A DNA stretch of 64,000 nt from Commensalibacter oyaizuii (GTDB lineage: Bacteria; Pseudomonadota; Alphaproteobacteria; Acetobacterales; Acetobacteraceae), in contig NZ_JASBAO010000001.1 in NCBI RefSeq assembly GCF_029953265.1, forward strand, positions 62,001-126,000, read 5' to 3'. Shown here piece after piece: positions 1 to 8,441 of the stretch (the first letter of the stretch is position 1; every line of letters starts with the position of its first letter). A program made the position numbers and the translations under genes. Below the pieces are notes generated by a model. The model saw only the letters and a list, made by a program, of their open reading frames with translations. It was not told the DNA's origin and made no database searches.

Positions 1-1056
1 TACACCAAAACCAACTTCACCTTTGGGAACATATTCAAAATCAGCCATCAAAGCCTTGCCTTGGGGAACTAAACCATATAATGCCCCACGTTGGCTGGAA
101 ATAACATCGCTTAAGATATCAGCAACAGCAAAATTCTTGGATTTTTCGCCTGGCATCCGCCACGCAATGGTAACCAAACTGGTTGGAAAATCCGTTGGAT
201 AGGTTAAGGTTTTGGCTTTGATTGGTTTTAGGGTAAAGGATTCAAGTTCAGGAATGGTTTTTTTGGGGATAGATCCGAAGTCTTTTTCAACCTGTTCTAC
301 TGCTTTATTTGGATCAATATCCCCCGTGATCACTAATATTGCATTATTAGGCGCATAATAGGTTTCATAAAATTTACGCAGCAATGAGACCGTTGTTTTA
401 TCAAAAGAGGGGCGGGTTCCCAATGCATCATGTTCATATGGCGTGCCATCAAACATTAATTTTTGAAGTTCAGAAACATATTTATAAATTGGATTGGATA
501 AATCACGCGATACTTCTTGTTCGATTGCGCCCCGTTCTTTGTCCCAATCAGCAGCATTCAGGCTTAACCCACCCATACGCAGTGCTTCGATTTTCAAAAT
601 AACATTTAAATCTTCAGCGGGGGCAGTGTAGTAATATTGGGTTACATTTTCCGTTGTAAAGGCGTTATAACTGCCCCCTAATTGTGCCCCAATGACGGCT
701 AATTGATCTTTATCCAGTCCTTGACTGCCGCGAAACATCATATGTTCTAAGGCATGTGCAGTGCCAGGAAATCCCTTTGGGGCTTGGTTAGACCCTACTA
801 AATAGCTGATCTGCGCCGTCACCACTGGGGCAAGGGAGTCTTTAATAATAACGACACGTAGTCCATTATTTAGAGTTTTACGTAAGATATCTTGTTTAGC
901 AATTATTGAGGAATCAGGATGAGATGAATTTTTTACAGTGAGCGACGTTGCCGTTTGTTGAGCCATTGCATGAGGGGGAAAGGAGATAGCACTCATCAAT
1001 GGGGTCGATGCCAGTAAAGCAAGGCCAAATGCTGTTGGGCCAAGTGTAAATTTCAT
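1..1056 (-). CDS. M16 family zinc metallopeptidase (partial, C-terminus outside window)
   Basis: The reading frame is open from an ATG at 1056 down to base 1, giving 352 codons with no stop, so the gene continues past the window edge. The N-terminus is a signal peptide of about 32 residues ending near AMA-QQ, so the protein should be exported. The inverted zinc motif of the pitrilysin/insulinase family is present as HALEH (H101, E104, H105), within the typical surroundings GTAHALEHMMFRGS. A second recognisable family stretch is YYAPNNAILVITGDIDP. Such periplasmic or membrane-attached M16 proteins degrade short peptides and often occur as a pair of paralogues; the partner would lie outside the window. 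Identification of the family is firm, the substrate is unknown. Confidence 0.93.
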   Translation of the reverse strand, partial: MKFTLGPTAFGLALLASTPLMSAISFPPHAMAQQTATSLTVKNSSHPDSSIIAKQDILRKTLNNGLRVVIIKDSLAPVVTAQISYLVGSNQAPKGFPGTAHALEHMMFRGSQGLDKDQLAVIGAQLGGSYNAFTTENVTQYYYTAPAEDLNVILKIEALRMGGLSLNAADWDKERGAIEQEVSRDLSNPIYKYVSELQKLMFDGTPYEHDALGTRPSFDKTTVSLLRKFYETYYAPNNAILVITGDIDPNKAVEQVEKDFGSIPKKTIPELESFTLKPIKAKTLTYPTDFPTSLVTIAWRMPGEKSKNFAVADILSDVISSQRGALYGLVPQGKALMADFEYVPKGEVGFGV

Positions 1057-1474
1057 CGTTTATTTATTCCTGTTTATTTGAAAAATATGTAGTGCTACGT
1101 TATTAGAAAAATTGGATTTAGTAAAATTTATATCGATAGGAATAATCTTTATTCTTCTAAATAATTCAAGTTTTTTAGAACAGAGTTGTGGCAAGAGATA
1201 CTACAAACGAGGATTTTTTACGGTTGAAATAACGTAGTATAGATAATGTGCTTACGTGTGATGTTCTTTAGGTAAAACATGGGTCTTGTTGTCTGTGATT
1301 GTTACTTAGAATATTCTTCAAATAATAGGTGTTAAATAACAGGAAAAAGTTGCACAGAGTGATCCAAGAATGCTTGTATTTTTCAATATAATACTACAAT
1401 TACAGTGAATAGATTTGGATGCATCGAAGGTATAAAGGAATAAGAATTATCATATTCTTATTCCTTAAATTATT
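1057..1474. other. Intergenic region between M16 peptidase and bfr
   Basis: This 418-base AT-rich gap has no credible ORF. It must hold the promoter of the M16 peptidase (minus strand) and the 3' end of the bfr transcript. A weak 7-bp inverted repeat (TTCTAAA at 1155-1161 with TTTAGAA at 1174-1180) and the bfr terminator-like hairpin at 1435-1466 are the only structures seen. Confidence 0.5.
1435..1466 (-). terminator. Hairpin terminator downstream of bfr
   Basis: A perfect 13-bp inverted repeat (1435-1447 with 1454-1466, arms AAGGAATAAGAAT and complement) with a 6-base loop lies 8 bases beyond the bfr stop codon. The T-tract on the minus strand is short (CCTTTATA), so termination may be imperfect. 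Confidence 0.6.
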
Positions 1475-1957
1475 TTACGCTTCTGCAGAATGATCAGAAT
1501 TAAGAGCAATATAATTCTCAATACCAGTACGGCTGATCAAGTCAAATTGTGTTTCAATAAAGTCGATATGATCTTCTTCGGCATCTAAAATGCTTAGAAA
1601 TAAATCACGGCTAACAAAATCACGAACAGATTCACAATAAGCAATGGCTTCGCGTAAATCTTTGGTAGCTTTTTCTTCCATCGCGAGATCTGATTTCAAC
1701 ATTTCTTCGACAGTTTCGCCAATTTGAATGGTGTTTAAGCGTTGCATGTTTGGCAGACCACCAAGCATTAAAATGCGTTCAATAATTTTATCAGCATGAC
1801 GCATTTCTTCGATGGATTCTTCATATTCTTTTTTACCTAATTTTGTAACACCCCAGTGGTTTAGTGTACGAGAATGAAGAAAATATTGATTGATCGCCGT
1901 AAGTTCATTGGTCAATTGAATATTTAAATGTTCGATAACTTTTTTATCTTTAATCAT
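1475..1957 (-). CDS. bfr: Bacterioferritin (haem-containing iron storage protein)
   Basis: The 160-residue protein has full bacterioferritin length and every functional residue falls at the E. coli Bfr position: ferroxidase ligands E18, E51, H54, E94, E127 and H130, and the haem ligand M52. The family forms a 24-subunit cytoplasmic shell that oxidises Fe(II) and stores it as a ferric mineral, with haem at subunit interfaces. The ATG at 1957 is preceded by an AGGA-type ribosome site. The gene is divergent from bfd, whose product (known in other bacteria) reduces the stored iron for release. The 225-base intergenic region holds inverted repeats and a Fur-like sequence, so iron-responsive control is likely but not shown. 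Confidence 0.97.
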   Translation of the reverse strand: MIKDKKVIEHLNIQLTNELTAINQYFLHSRTLNHWGVTKLGKKEYEESIEEMRHADKIIERILMLGGLPNMQRLNTIQIGETVEEMLKSDLAMEEKATKDLREAIAYCESVRDFVSRDLFLSILDAEEDHIDFIETQFDLISRTGIENYIALNSDHSAEA

Positions 1958-1988
1958 CGTGAAATCCTAAGTTGTTATGTGAATTTTT

Positions 1989-2000
1989 GTTTCTTGAAAC
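1989..2000. promoter_or_regulatory. Imperfect palindrome upstream of bfr, copy 1
   Basis: GTTTCTTGAAAC (GTTTC and GAAAC arms around TT) lies 32 bases upstream of the bfr start. The identical 12-mer recurs at 2384-2395 just after bfd. The role is unknown; it could be an operator half or chance in AT-rich DNA. Confidence 0.3.
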
Positions 2001-2120
2001 ATTATTATTGTTTGTTCGTTTCAGATGAGAACTATACGCTTATTTGTATAAATAAGTAAAATGATAAAAGTTGGAATTCATTAATTTTACTTTTTTTTGT
2101 TTTTTTTAAAAAAAAGATAG

Positions 2121-2165
2121 ACAAGTTGTTAAGAATGGTTATTATTATCATTATTAACAACTTGT
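2121..2165. promoter_or_regulatory. 12-bp inverted repeat enclosing a Fur-like box upstream of bfd
   Basis: ACAAGTTGTTAA (2121-2132) is perfectly complementary to TTAACAACTTGT (2154-2165). Between the arms, TGGTTATTATTATCA (2136-2150) matches the classical 7-1-7 Fur consensus TGATAATNATTATCA at 12 of 14 defined positions. The element ends 17 bases before the bfd ATG, a position where a repressor or an mRNA hairpin could control bfd. The consensus is from E. coli-type Fur; Acetobacteraceae may use a variant, so this remains a candidate. Confidence 0.5.
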
Positions 2166-2182
2166 TGTCGGAGCCTTTGGCA

Positions 2183-2368
2183 ATGTATATTTGTTCATGT
2201 CGTGCTTTAACAGATAGGGATGTTGGTAACGCAATTCAGGGCGGTGCTGACCGTCCTAGTGCGGTATATAAATCTTGTGGTTGTAAGCCCGATTGTGGTC
2301 GGTGTGTTGCAAAAATCGTCAATATGCTGAGAGAGCACAATCAGGAGGTCACTCAGGCCCCAGCTTAA
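2183..2368 (+). CDS. bfd: Bacterioferritin-associated ferredoxin (Bfd)
   Basis: From the ATG at 2183 the product is 61 residues, the usual Bfd size, with four cysteines at C4, C6, C38 and C41, exactly the [2Fe-2S]-binding spacing of E. coli Bfd. The two extra cysteines (C32, C34) are not standard ligands. I prefer 2183 to an upstream start at 2126 because the upstream start would add a low-complexity stretch read through the inverted repeat, while GGAG sits about 10 bases before 2183. Bfd is known to donate electrons to bacterioferritin haem to mobilise stored iron. It is divergent from bfr here, unlike the co-directional arrangement in E. coli. Confidence 0.93.
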   Translation: MYICSCRALTDRDVGNAIQGGADRPSAVYKSCGCKPDCGRCVAKIVNMLREHNQEVTQAPA

Positions 2369-2383
2369 GTTTATATATGTTTT

Positions 2384-2395
2384 GTTTCTTGAAAC
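2384..2395. promoter_or_regulatory. Imperfect palindrome downstream of bfd, copy 2
   Basis: Second exact copy of GTTTCTTGAAAC (first at 1989-2000), located between the bfd stop codon and its terminator. Function unknown. Confidence 0.25.
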
Positions 2396-2400
2396 TATAC

Positions 2401-2434
2401 AGCTCGTTTTATATATATAAAACGAGCTTTTTTT
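2401..2434 (+). terminator. Rho-independent terminator of bfd
   Basis: A perfect 28-base palindrome (2401-2428, arms AGCTCGTTTTAT and complement) is followed by an uninterrupted T-tract on the plus strand, 33 bases after the bfd stop codon. Confidence 0.85.
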
Positions 2435-2526
2435 ATGATTTTGATACAAATTTTTAAATTTTCTTAATTTCTATGATAGTTTCGGTTCGTATTTAAAACA
2501 GAGGTAATAGGTTGATAAGGTAATCA

Positions 2527-3042
2527 ATGGCACAAAATAATCAGAATATCTTACTTCAGATTGATTTTTGGATTCTGGATCACATTTTCCAACCTATTGC
2601 AGATCGTTTGCCTGGGGATCGCCCCAACGTAGGTTTGGGATTAAACCTTTTACTAGGTGCCGTTATCTTTTCGATTGTTTTTTTAGTTTTACCGCTTATT
2701 TTGTTTGATACAGGATTCTTTTTTTCGACCTATAATTTTTTATCCTGCATTTTAACAGTGTGCTTTTATATGTTTGTGCATCGATCACAAGCCATGATTA
2801 GTGATAAATTTATGAATCCTTTACGATATCATTTATTTGGGGCACGAATCTTGGGGTTACCTTTTGCTTTTTACGGCATTTATATTTGGCTTAATTCTTG
2901 GGGATATTTCAGTAAAATTACGCTGTTTTATTGTATCAGTAATATTTTGTCGATTTGTGGTTTATATTTTGTCTCTTGTAACGTTAATCCCCCTCGATAT
3001 AAAAAACCTAAAACTCAATTATCTGAAAGTCCTTTTTCTTAA
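2527..3042 (+). CDS. Hypothetical multi-pass membrane protein
   Basis: I do not recognise this 171-residue protein. It has about four hydrophobic segments (roughly residues 36-61, 68-85, 103-122 and 130-150), a polar N-terminus with the stretch DRLPGDRPNVG, and a basic C-terminal tail (NPPRYKKPKTQ), so it is probably an inner-membrane protein. No catalytic motif is visible. It is flanked by its own upstream gap and the hairpin at 3046-3071, so it looks monocistronic. The start ATG at 2527 has AAGG about 8 bases upstream. The long open frame and membrane-type composition support a real gene. Confidence 0.75.
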   Translation: MAQNNQNILLQIDFWILDHIFQPIADRLPGDRPNVGLGLNLLLGAVIFSIVFLVLPLILFDTGFFFSTYNFLSCILTVCFYMFVHRSQAMISDKFMNPLRYHLFGARILGLPFAFYGIYIWLNSWGYFSKITLFYCISNILSICGLYFVSCNVNPPRYKKPKTQLSESPFS

Positions 3043-3045
3043 AAA

Positions 3046-3071
3046 CCTGCCAGTCAATTGTAACTGGCAGG
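3046..3071. terminator. Bidirectional hairpin terminator between membrane protein gene and ccmI
   Basis: CCTGCCAGT (3046-3054) pairs with ACTGGCAGG (3063-3071) across an 8-base loop. On the minus strand the stem is followed by TTTTT, fitting the end of the ccm transcript. On the plus strand an AATTTACTTTT tract follows. Confidence 0.8.
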
Positions 3072-3080
3072 AATTTACTT

Positions 3081-3821
3081 TTACCGACTGTTCAGCTTTT
3101 CATACTGGGTAATACGTTGTTCTGCCAGTTCACGCCATGGGGCATCTTTGGGGGCTTGGCTTAAGGCCTGCTTAAATAAATCTGCACTATCCTTGGAAAC
3201 AGTATTTTCTAATCGGCATTGCATTTCTGCAATTTGAACAGCCAGATTTGGATTAAAACGTTGCTGTAATGCTTCTTTCCACGCTGTTATCGCTGCTTTA
3301 ATTTCACCGCGTGATGCTTCTATTTTGCCTAATAAAATATAACCTTCAATACGTTTTGGATCATCTAAGGCAAGGGTTGGCAATTTTTCACGTAGCTGTT
3401 TGAGGTATGGCAAAATTTGCTGTTCCATAGAGTGCTGTTCCGCCAATCGTGGTTGCAGAGGTTGGGCGGGTAACGATGGCACCCCATTGACCAGATACAA
3501 CCCTATGGCAGCCATGGGAATGCATAAAATACCCATACTGGTTAGGATAAAGCTGCCTATGGAAAAATCTGTAAGATTGGATATGGAGGGTGTGCGCTGA
3601 TCTGCTTTTAACAATCTGCGTTGAATTTCTAGTTTGGCCTGATCATATTCGCCTTGTAAAATAAATCCATGATTATAATCATTATTTAACTCATTAAGTT
3701 GCGATTGATAAACCCGCAATGCGGACTGTTTAGCATTGGCTGTTTTGGGCGATTTACATAGGGTTACCCAGCATGGTAACAAGCACAGTAGGCTGAAAAT
3801 GATAATAACAATCCACAACAT
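3081..3821 (-). CDS. ccmI: Cytochrome c biogenesis protein CcmI
   Basis: The 246-residue protein starts with a membrane segment (about residues 1-20), then a coiled-coil-like cytoplasmic loop of the CcmI type containing LQGEYDQAKLEIQRRLL. A second membrane segment follows (about 88-110), then a TPR-like periplasmic domain (about 130-240). CcmI (CycH) is known to hold apocytochrome c and deliver it to the CcmF/CcmH haem lyase. Its ATG at 3821 follows directly on the ccmH stop codon (3822-3824), so translation is coupled. It is the last gene of the ccmF-G-H-I unit and is followed by a terminator. Confidence 0.9.
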   Translation of the reverse strand: MLWIVIIIFSLLCLLPCWVTLCKSPKTANAKQSALRVYQSQLNELNNDYNHGFILQGEYDQAKLEIQRRLLKADQRTPSISNLTDFSIGSFILTSMGILCIPMAAIGLYLVNGVPSLPAQPLQPRLAEQHSMEQQILPYLKQLREKLPTLALDDPKRIEGYILLGKIEASRGEIKAAITAWKEALQQRFNPNLAVQIAEMQCRLENTVSKDSADLFKQALSQAPKDAPWRELAEQRITQYEKLNSR

Positions 3822-4286
3822 TTACTGATCCTTTGTTAAGGCCACAAGCCGTTCTTTTTCTTTCGGGTTCAATGGGGCAGGAGGAGCCGATTTTTTTTGC
3901 CTTAATGTTACAAAAGCAATTAAACACCCGATTATAAGTGCCAAAAAAGGCATGGCCCATAATAAGGCTGTGCTGATCATAAAGGGTGGCTTTAGACGGA
4001 TGAAGTTGCCATAACGATCCACCATCCATTGTATGACTTGCTGATTGGTATCCCCTGCGGCAACGCGTTGTCTAACGATTTTGCGTAAATCTTTGGCCAG
4101 CTCTGCACTGCTGTCCTCTATACTTTCGTTTTGACAGACTAAACATCGTAGCTGGGATCCAATAGTTTGTGCCCGTTTTTCTTGTGTGGGATTGGATAAC
4201 ATTTCGTCAGGGCTATCTACAGCATGAGCGGTTAGAGGGATAATATAAAAAGAACCAAGCAGCAGGAAAATAAACCATGGACGCAT
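3822..4286 (-). CDS. ccmH: Cytochrome c-type biogenesis protein CcmH
   Basis: The 154-residue protein has a signal peptide (about 1-22, cleavage near AHA), the diagnostic redox motif LRCLVCQ with C48 and C51, and a C-terminal membrane helix (about 103-125) followed by a basic tail. CcmH (CycL) is the thiol-disulfide component that resolves or reduces apocytochrome c before haem ligation. The gene lies between ccmG and ccmI, 12 bases after the ccmG stop, in the expected order. It is the short, single-domain form; the TPR part found fused to E. coli CcmH is here the separate ccmI gene. Confidence 0.95.
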   Translation of the reverse strand: MRPWFIFLLLGSFYIIPLTAHAVDSPDEMLSNPTQEKRAQTIGSQLRCLVCQNESIEDSSAELAKDLRKIVRQRVAAGDTNQQVIQWMVDRYGNFIRLKPPFMISTALLWAMPFLALIIGCLIAFVTLRQKKSAPPAPLNPKEKERLVALTKDQ

Positions 4287-4298
4287 TCGGCTGAATTC

Positions 4299-4844
4299 CT
4301 ATGATAAAAGGGAGAGGAGATATTGAGTAGAGGTTGCGGTTAAGGGTTTAGGATAGTGCCATTTGATGATTCCTCCTGGCATGATAAGAAAGCTTTCTGG
4401 AACCCCAGAGATCCCCCATTCAATTCCGACATTCCCTTCGCTATCTTGGCCTATATGTTGATATGGATTGCCATTTCTTTGTAAAAACCCTTCGATATTT
4501 TGACTTTTATCCTTATAAGCAATCCCCCATATTTTTAAATGCGATGACAGTTGTTGCAATACGCCCATTTCGCTTAGGCATGGGATACACCAAGAGGCAA
4601 AGAAATTAATTAATATAGGTTGGTTTTGTTGCTTTAGCATGGTTTGGTCAAACCCCGTTGAAGGGGGCTGATTTGGTAAAGTGAAATCGGGGATTGGTCT
4701 GTTTAAAATGGGTGTCTTAATTTCATGAGGATCAAAATTTCCTTTTTTTAATCCTGTTAACATAGATAAAAATCCTCCTCCTGCAATCGCAGCTCCTGCA
4801 AAGGGGACAGTCCATAATAAACGACGACGGGTAATTTCTTGCAT
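4299..4844 (-). CDS. ccmG: Thiol:disulfide interchange protein CcmG/DsbE
   Basis: Counting from the ATG at 4844 the product is 181 residues: an N-terminal membrane anchor preceded by TRRR (about 1-30), then a thioredoxin fold with the active site ASWCIPC (C86, C89) and the cis-proline region SGVPESFLI near the C-terminus. CcmG keeps apocytochrome c and CcmH cysteines reduced in the periplasm. A longer frame opens at 4889, but it would overlap ccmF by 41 bases; the start at 4844 sits 4 bases after the ccmF stop (4849-4851), which fits translational coupling. Confidence 0.93.
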   Translation of the reverse strand: MQEITRRRLLWTVPFAGAAIAGGGFLSMLTGLKKGNFDPHEIKTPILNRPIPDFTLPNQPPSTGFDQTMLKQQNQPILINFFASWCIPCLSEMGVLQQLSSHLKIWGIAYKDKSQNIEGFLQRNGNPYQHIGQDSEGNVGIEWGISGVPESFLIMPGGIIKWHYPKPLTATSTQYLLSLLS

Positions 4845-4848
4845 GAAT

Positions 4849-6840
4849 CTAGGCCTTTGGTAATTGTTTTTTACGTAAAGCAGGGGCACCCACGCGAAAT
4901 CTGCGATCGGTTAAGGTTATAAACCCACCAATCGCCATAATAAATCCCCCAATCCATATCCATGGTGCCAATGGATTATAATGCAAGCGTAGAACAAATA
5001 AAGGTTGAGGTTTGTCACTATTTTTACTGTCGCCTAAGACAACATATAAATCTGATAGCAAATTGGTATGAATAGAAACATCTGTCACGACCTGTTTTTG
5101 GCGTTCAAAATAACGTCGGGCTGGGAACATCCAGGTAATTGGTTTGCCATTTTTTGAAATTTGAATTGTGGCCTCAGTTGCAACAAAATTAGGACCTTGA
5201 CGATCTTGAATGTCGGTCAGGGTCCAATCATATCCAGCCAAATGAATGGTGGTATTTATAGGGATTTCAACAATCTTTTGCTGGCTGGCGGCCATTCCAA
5301 CAATCCCTAAGACGGTGATTGCAACACCGATGTGGGCAATATAAGTTGCATAAAAAGATCGGGGCAGGCCTGTCATACGATGGAAGCTGTTGATTAATGT
5401 AGTTTTAAACAATGATAAACGTTTAATATAATCAGCGATTGCGCTTAAAATAATCCATAGGCTGGCACCCGTTGCCAAGGCAGGCAGAATTTGACGTAAA
5501 TAAATAAAGGCAGCAAAGGTGACCAAGATTGAACCTAAGGCAGGAAATCTCAAGGTTGACCATATTTGTTTGAAATTTCCCTTTTTAAATGCAAGAACGG
5601 GGCCAATAGCCATAACAAAAAATAACAGTAAAGCGATGGGGATCAAAGCACTGTCAAAAAATGGTTTTCCTACAGACAAGGTTTGCCCATTTAATAGTTG
5701 TATAAAAGGGGGATAAAGCGTTCCTGTTAATACGACAGCAGCCATTGTACATAGTAATATATTATTAAGAACGATTGAGCCCTCTCTAGAAAAGAAGCCA
5801 AATATACCTGTCTGTGTTAAGGTGGGTGCCCGCCACGCAAATAACAATAATGCCCCCCCACTGATTACAGCTAATAATAGTAAAATAAAGACTCCTCGTG
5901 TTGGATCTGAAGCAAAAGCATGTACAGAATTTAAAATTCCAGAGCGCACAAGAAAAGTTCCACTTAACGATAAAGAAAAAGTACCAATAGCTAATAAAAT
6001 CGTCCAAACTTTTAAAGCTTCTCTTTTTTCTACAACCAAAGCAGAATGCAATAATGCCGTTCCCGTTAACCAAGGCAGCAAGGATGCGTTTTCAACAGGA
6101 TCCCAAAACCAGTAACCACCCCATCCCAATACATAATAAGACCACCAAGATCCAAGGGCAATTCCACAAGTCAATAAAGCCCAAGCAAGAACTGTCCAAG
6201 GGCGCACCCATCGTCCCCATGCGGCATCAACGCGTCCTTCTAGTAACGCAGCAACAGCAAAGGCAAAGGGTACTGCAAATCCAACATAACCCATATATAA
6301 GATGGGGGGATGAAATGCCAAACCAGGATCTTGTAATAAAGGGTTCATTCCTTGCCCATCCAAGGGGGCTGGCCATGACCGAACAAAGGGATTGGATGTT
6401 ATTAAACAAAATAATTCAAACCCTGTGGCACTGCCCCCCATAATGGCAATGACCTTGGATCGTAAAGAGGTTGGTAGATGCTGACTAAAGGTTGAAATAA
6501 TTGTACCAAACAACGCTAATATCAACGCCCATAATAAAATAGAGCCTTCATGATTTCCCCATACGCCCGTAATTTTGTATAATAAAGGCTTATCAATGGC
6601 ACTGTTTTGTAGAATATTTTGAACGGAAAAATCATCTGTAACAGCAGCTGTGATCAAACAGGCAAACGCTGTAGCCAATGCAATAAATTGCCCCCATGCT
6701 AAGGGCGATGCCAACGCCATAAGACGTATATTTCTAAGTTTTGCCCCCATCAAAGGGATTAAACATTGTGCCCCTGCCAGGCAACACGCTAGGGCCAATG
6801 TAAAATGACCAAATTCTGGGCTAAGTATTTTTGAGATCAC
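4849..6840 (-). CDS. ccmF: Haem lyase subunit CcmF
   Basis: The 663-residue protein has the family's usual length and about 14-15 hydrophobic segments. It carries the tryptophan-rich haem-handling WWD motif around residues 240-258 (GWGGYWFWDPVENASLLPWL) and the preceding conserved stretch NPLLQDPGLAFHPPILYMGY. CcmF takes haem from holo-CcmE and attaches it to apocytochrome c together with CcmH and CcmI. The start appears to be GTG at 6840; no in-frame ATG lies upstream before the intergenic region. It is the first gene of the minus-strand unit ccmF-G-H-I and is divergent from an MFS transporter gene. Confidence 0.96.
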   Translation of the reverse strand: MISKILSPEFGHFTLALACCLAGAQCLIPLMGAKLRNIRLMALASPLAWGQFIALATAFACLITAAVTDDFSVQNILQNSAIDKPLLYKITGVWGNHEGSILLWALILALFGTIISTFSQHLPTSLRSKVIAIMGGSATGFELFCLITSNPFVRSWPAPLDGQGMNPLLQDPGLAFHPPILYMGYVGFAVPFAFAVAALLEGRVDAAWGRWVRPWTVLAWALLTCGIALGSWWSYYVLGWGGYWFWDPVENASLLPWLTGTALLHSALVVEKREALKVWTILLAIGTFSLSLSGTFLVRSGILNSVHAFASDPTRGVFILLLLAVISGGALLLFAWRAPTLTQTGIFGFFSREGSIVLNNILLCTMAAVVLTGTLYPPFIQLLNGQTLSVGKPFFDSALIPIALLLFFVMAIGPVLAFKKGNFKQIWSTLRFPALGSILVTFAAFIYLRQILPALATGASLWIILSAIADYIKRLSLFKTTLINSFHRMTGLPRSFYATYIAHIGVAITVLGIVGMAASQQKIVEIPINTTIHLAGYDWTLTDIQDRQGPNFVATEATIQISKNGKPITWMFPARRYFERQKQVVTDVSIHTNLLSDLYVVLGDSKNSDKPQPLFVLRLHYNPLAPWIWIGGFIMAIGGFITLTDRRFRVGAPALRKKQLPKA

Positions 6841-7175
6841 AGCATTTGTCCAGAGTAAAAAGTTAAACGGGATAAGTATTGGTTAAATCAGAAGCCGTGA
6901 GCGATGAAAAGGTTTTTTAATTAAAAAGGTCTGAATTTTTATTTGATATATTGTTTATAGATTAAAAAGCAACTGGAACTGGCTTTACGATTTATAACAA
7001 GACCAGTGATACTGTGGTAAAATATTATATCTATGAAATATCTCCTCAACGCTAGTTCCCTTCGTTGTAGGATCTAAAGGTAAAGTTAGTGTTATTTGTG
7101 AAGTGATTGTTTTGTTTGTATGACAGTTTAGTAGTGTAACTTTGAACTTAAACCCTTGATGCGTGGCAAATACTG
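6841..7175. other. Divergent promoter region between ccmF and the MFS gene
   Basis: This 335-base gap has no convincing ORF. It must hold promoters for ccmF (minus) and the MFS gene (plus). A 14-bp palindrome (TTTTTAATTAAAAA, 6914-6927) is the only clear symmetric element. No riboswitch or RNA gene was recognised. Confidence 0.45.
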
Positions 7176-8351
7176 ATGGCTGATCAACAGTTTATAATAT
7201 CTGTTTATAAAAAATATAGCGCTTTAATAGGAACGATACTTGCCCAATTTGCTTTGGGATCGTTTTATACTTGGAGTTTATTTAATCATAGTTTGGCCAT
7301 TAAGCTTGACGTCCCTTTATACAAAGTAACTCTAACCTTTGGGTTGGCTTGTTTCATGTTAGCGGTTTGTTCATCGTTGGCAGGAATCATACAGGAGAAA
7401 ATCGGGGTTAAGTGGGCCATTTTAATAGCAGCCTGTTTGATGTTTATGGGGTTATATTTAACATCCAAAGCAAATAGCTTAATGGAGGTATATATTGGAA
7501 TAGGGGGATTGGTTGGAATTGCCGAGGGTACAATCTATTTGATGATTTTAACCAACTGTGTGAAATTGTTTCCTAATCATAAAGGGGTGATTTCCTCGTT
7601 ATCTGTAGGGGCGTATGGATTAGGCGGTTTTGTTTTTAAGTATATTAATCATTGGTTATTAATGTCGCAGGGATTGTCTGTGGCGTTGATGTTATGGGGC
7701 GGAATTGTTTTTCTTTGCCTGTTAATTTCAGCATCTTTGATCATTAACGTTAAGTTGGAACAAACCAAAAATAATTATTCGATCAGAAATGTATTATCGA
7801 ATAGTGTTTATTGGCAGTTCGCCTTAATTTTTTTAATTACAAGTATCAGTGGTATATATCTGATTGGAGCTGTGAAGGATATTGGGGAACAATTAGCCCA
7901 GCTGACCTTAACACAAGCTGCAAATGCCGTTGCGATTTTAACATTTTCAAATCTTTGTGGTCGTTTGGTAATTGGCAGTTTATCGGACAAGATAGGGACA
8001 TTAATGGCCTTGCGTCTTTGCCAAATATTATTATTAATGGGGGTTGCATCAATGTGTTATCCAACATTAACAATTAGTATTTTTTATGCCTCTGTTATTA
8101 TGATTGCTTTTGGGTTTGGGGGGACGATTGCTGTTTACCCTGCATTAATCAGTGATTTTTATGGATTGCGGGGTGTAACCAAAAATTACGGATTTATTTA
8201 TTTGGGATTTGGTATTGGTGGCTTGGTATCGAACATGATTTCTATGATCTCGCCAGGATTTTACCAAACGTTGCTAGTGTTGTTATCTATTGTTTTAATT
8301 TCTACATTGTTAACTTATCGTATCAAAAATAAACATTACGAGATTGTATAA
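7176..8351 (+). CDS. MFS transporter, OFA (oxalate/formate antiporter-like) family
   Basis: The 391-residue protein has 12 predicted hydrophobic segments and the N-terminal pattern seen in OFA-type major facilitator proteins (ALGSFYTWSLFNHSLAIKLD, with FGLACFMLAV following). An MFS-type loop motif is visible near the middle as NLCGRLVIGSLSDKIG. OFA members carry small organic acids such as oxalate, formate or pyruvate; the substrate here cannot be read from sequence. The gene lies on the plus strand between ccmE and ccmF, which are both minus, so it interrupts an otherwise typical ccm cluster. It ends at a strong shared terminator (8442-8476). The start ATG at 7176 has a weak ribosome site. 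Confidence 0.88.
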   Translation: MADQQFIISVYKKYSALIGTILAQFALGSFYTWSLFNHSLAIKLDVPLYKVTLTFGLACFMLAVCSSLAGIIQEKIGVKWAILIAACLMFMGLYLTSKANSLMEVYIGIGGLVGIAEGTIYLMILTNCVKLFPNHKGVISSLSVGAYGLGGFVFKYINHWLLMSQGLSVALMLWGGIVFLCLLISASLIINVKLEQTKNNYSIRNVLSNSVYWQFALIFLITSISGIYLIGAVKDIGEQLAQLTLTQAANAVAILTFSNLCGRLVIGSLSDKIGTLMALRLCQILLLMGVASMCYPTLTISIFYASVIMIAFGFGGTIAVYPALISDFYGLRGVTKNYGFIYLGFGIGGLVSNMISMISPGFYQTLLVLLSIVLISTLLTYRIKNKHYEIV

Positions 8352-8441
8352 GGATGTCGGCAATAAATGCTGATATAATTAAAGAACTGTATTGAAGCTG
8401 TTTCTACTTTGTAGAGAGAAAGGGGCTCTGCAATACAATTA

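Noticed and set aside
384-602. 72-codon ORF on the plus strand
   Set aside because: It lies antisense inside the well-supported M16 peptidase frame and has no family features.
2207-2449. 80-codon ORF on the minus strand over bfd
   Set aside because: Antisense shadow of bfd and its terminator; the Cys-bearing bfd frame is clearly the real one.
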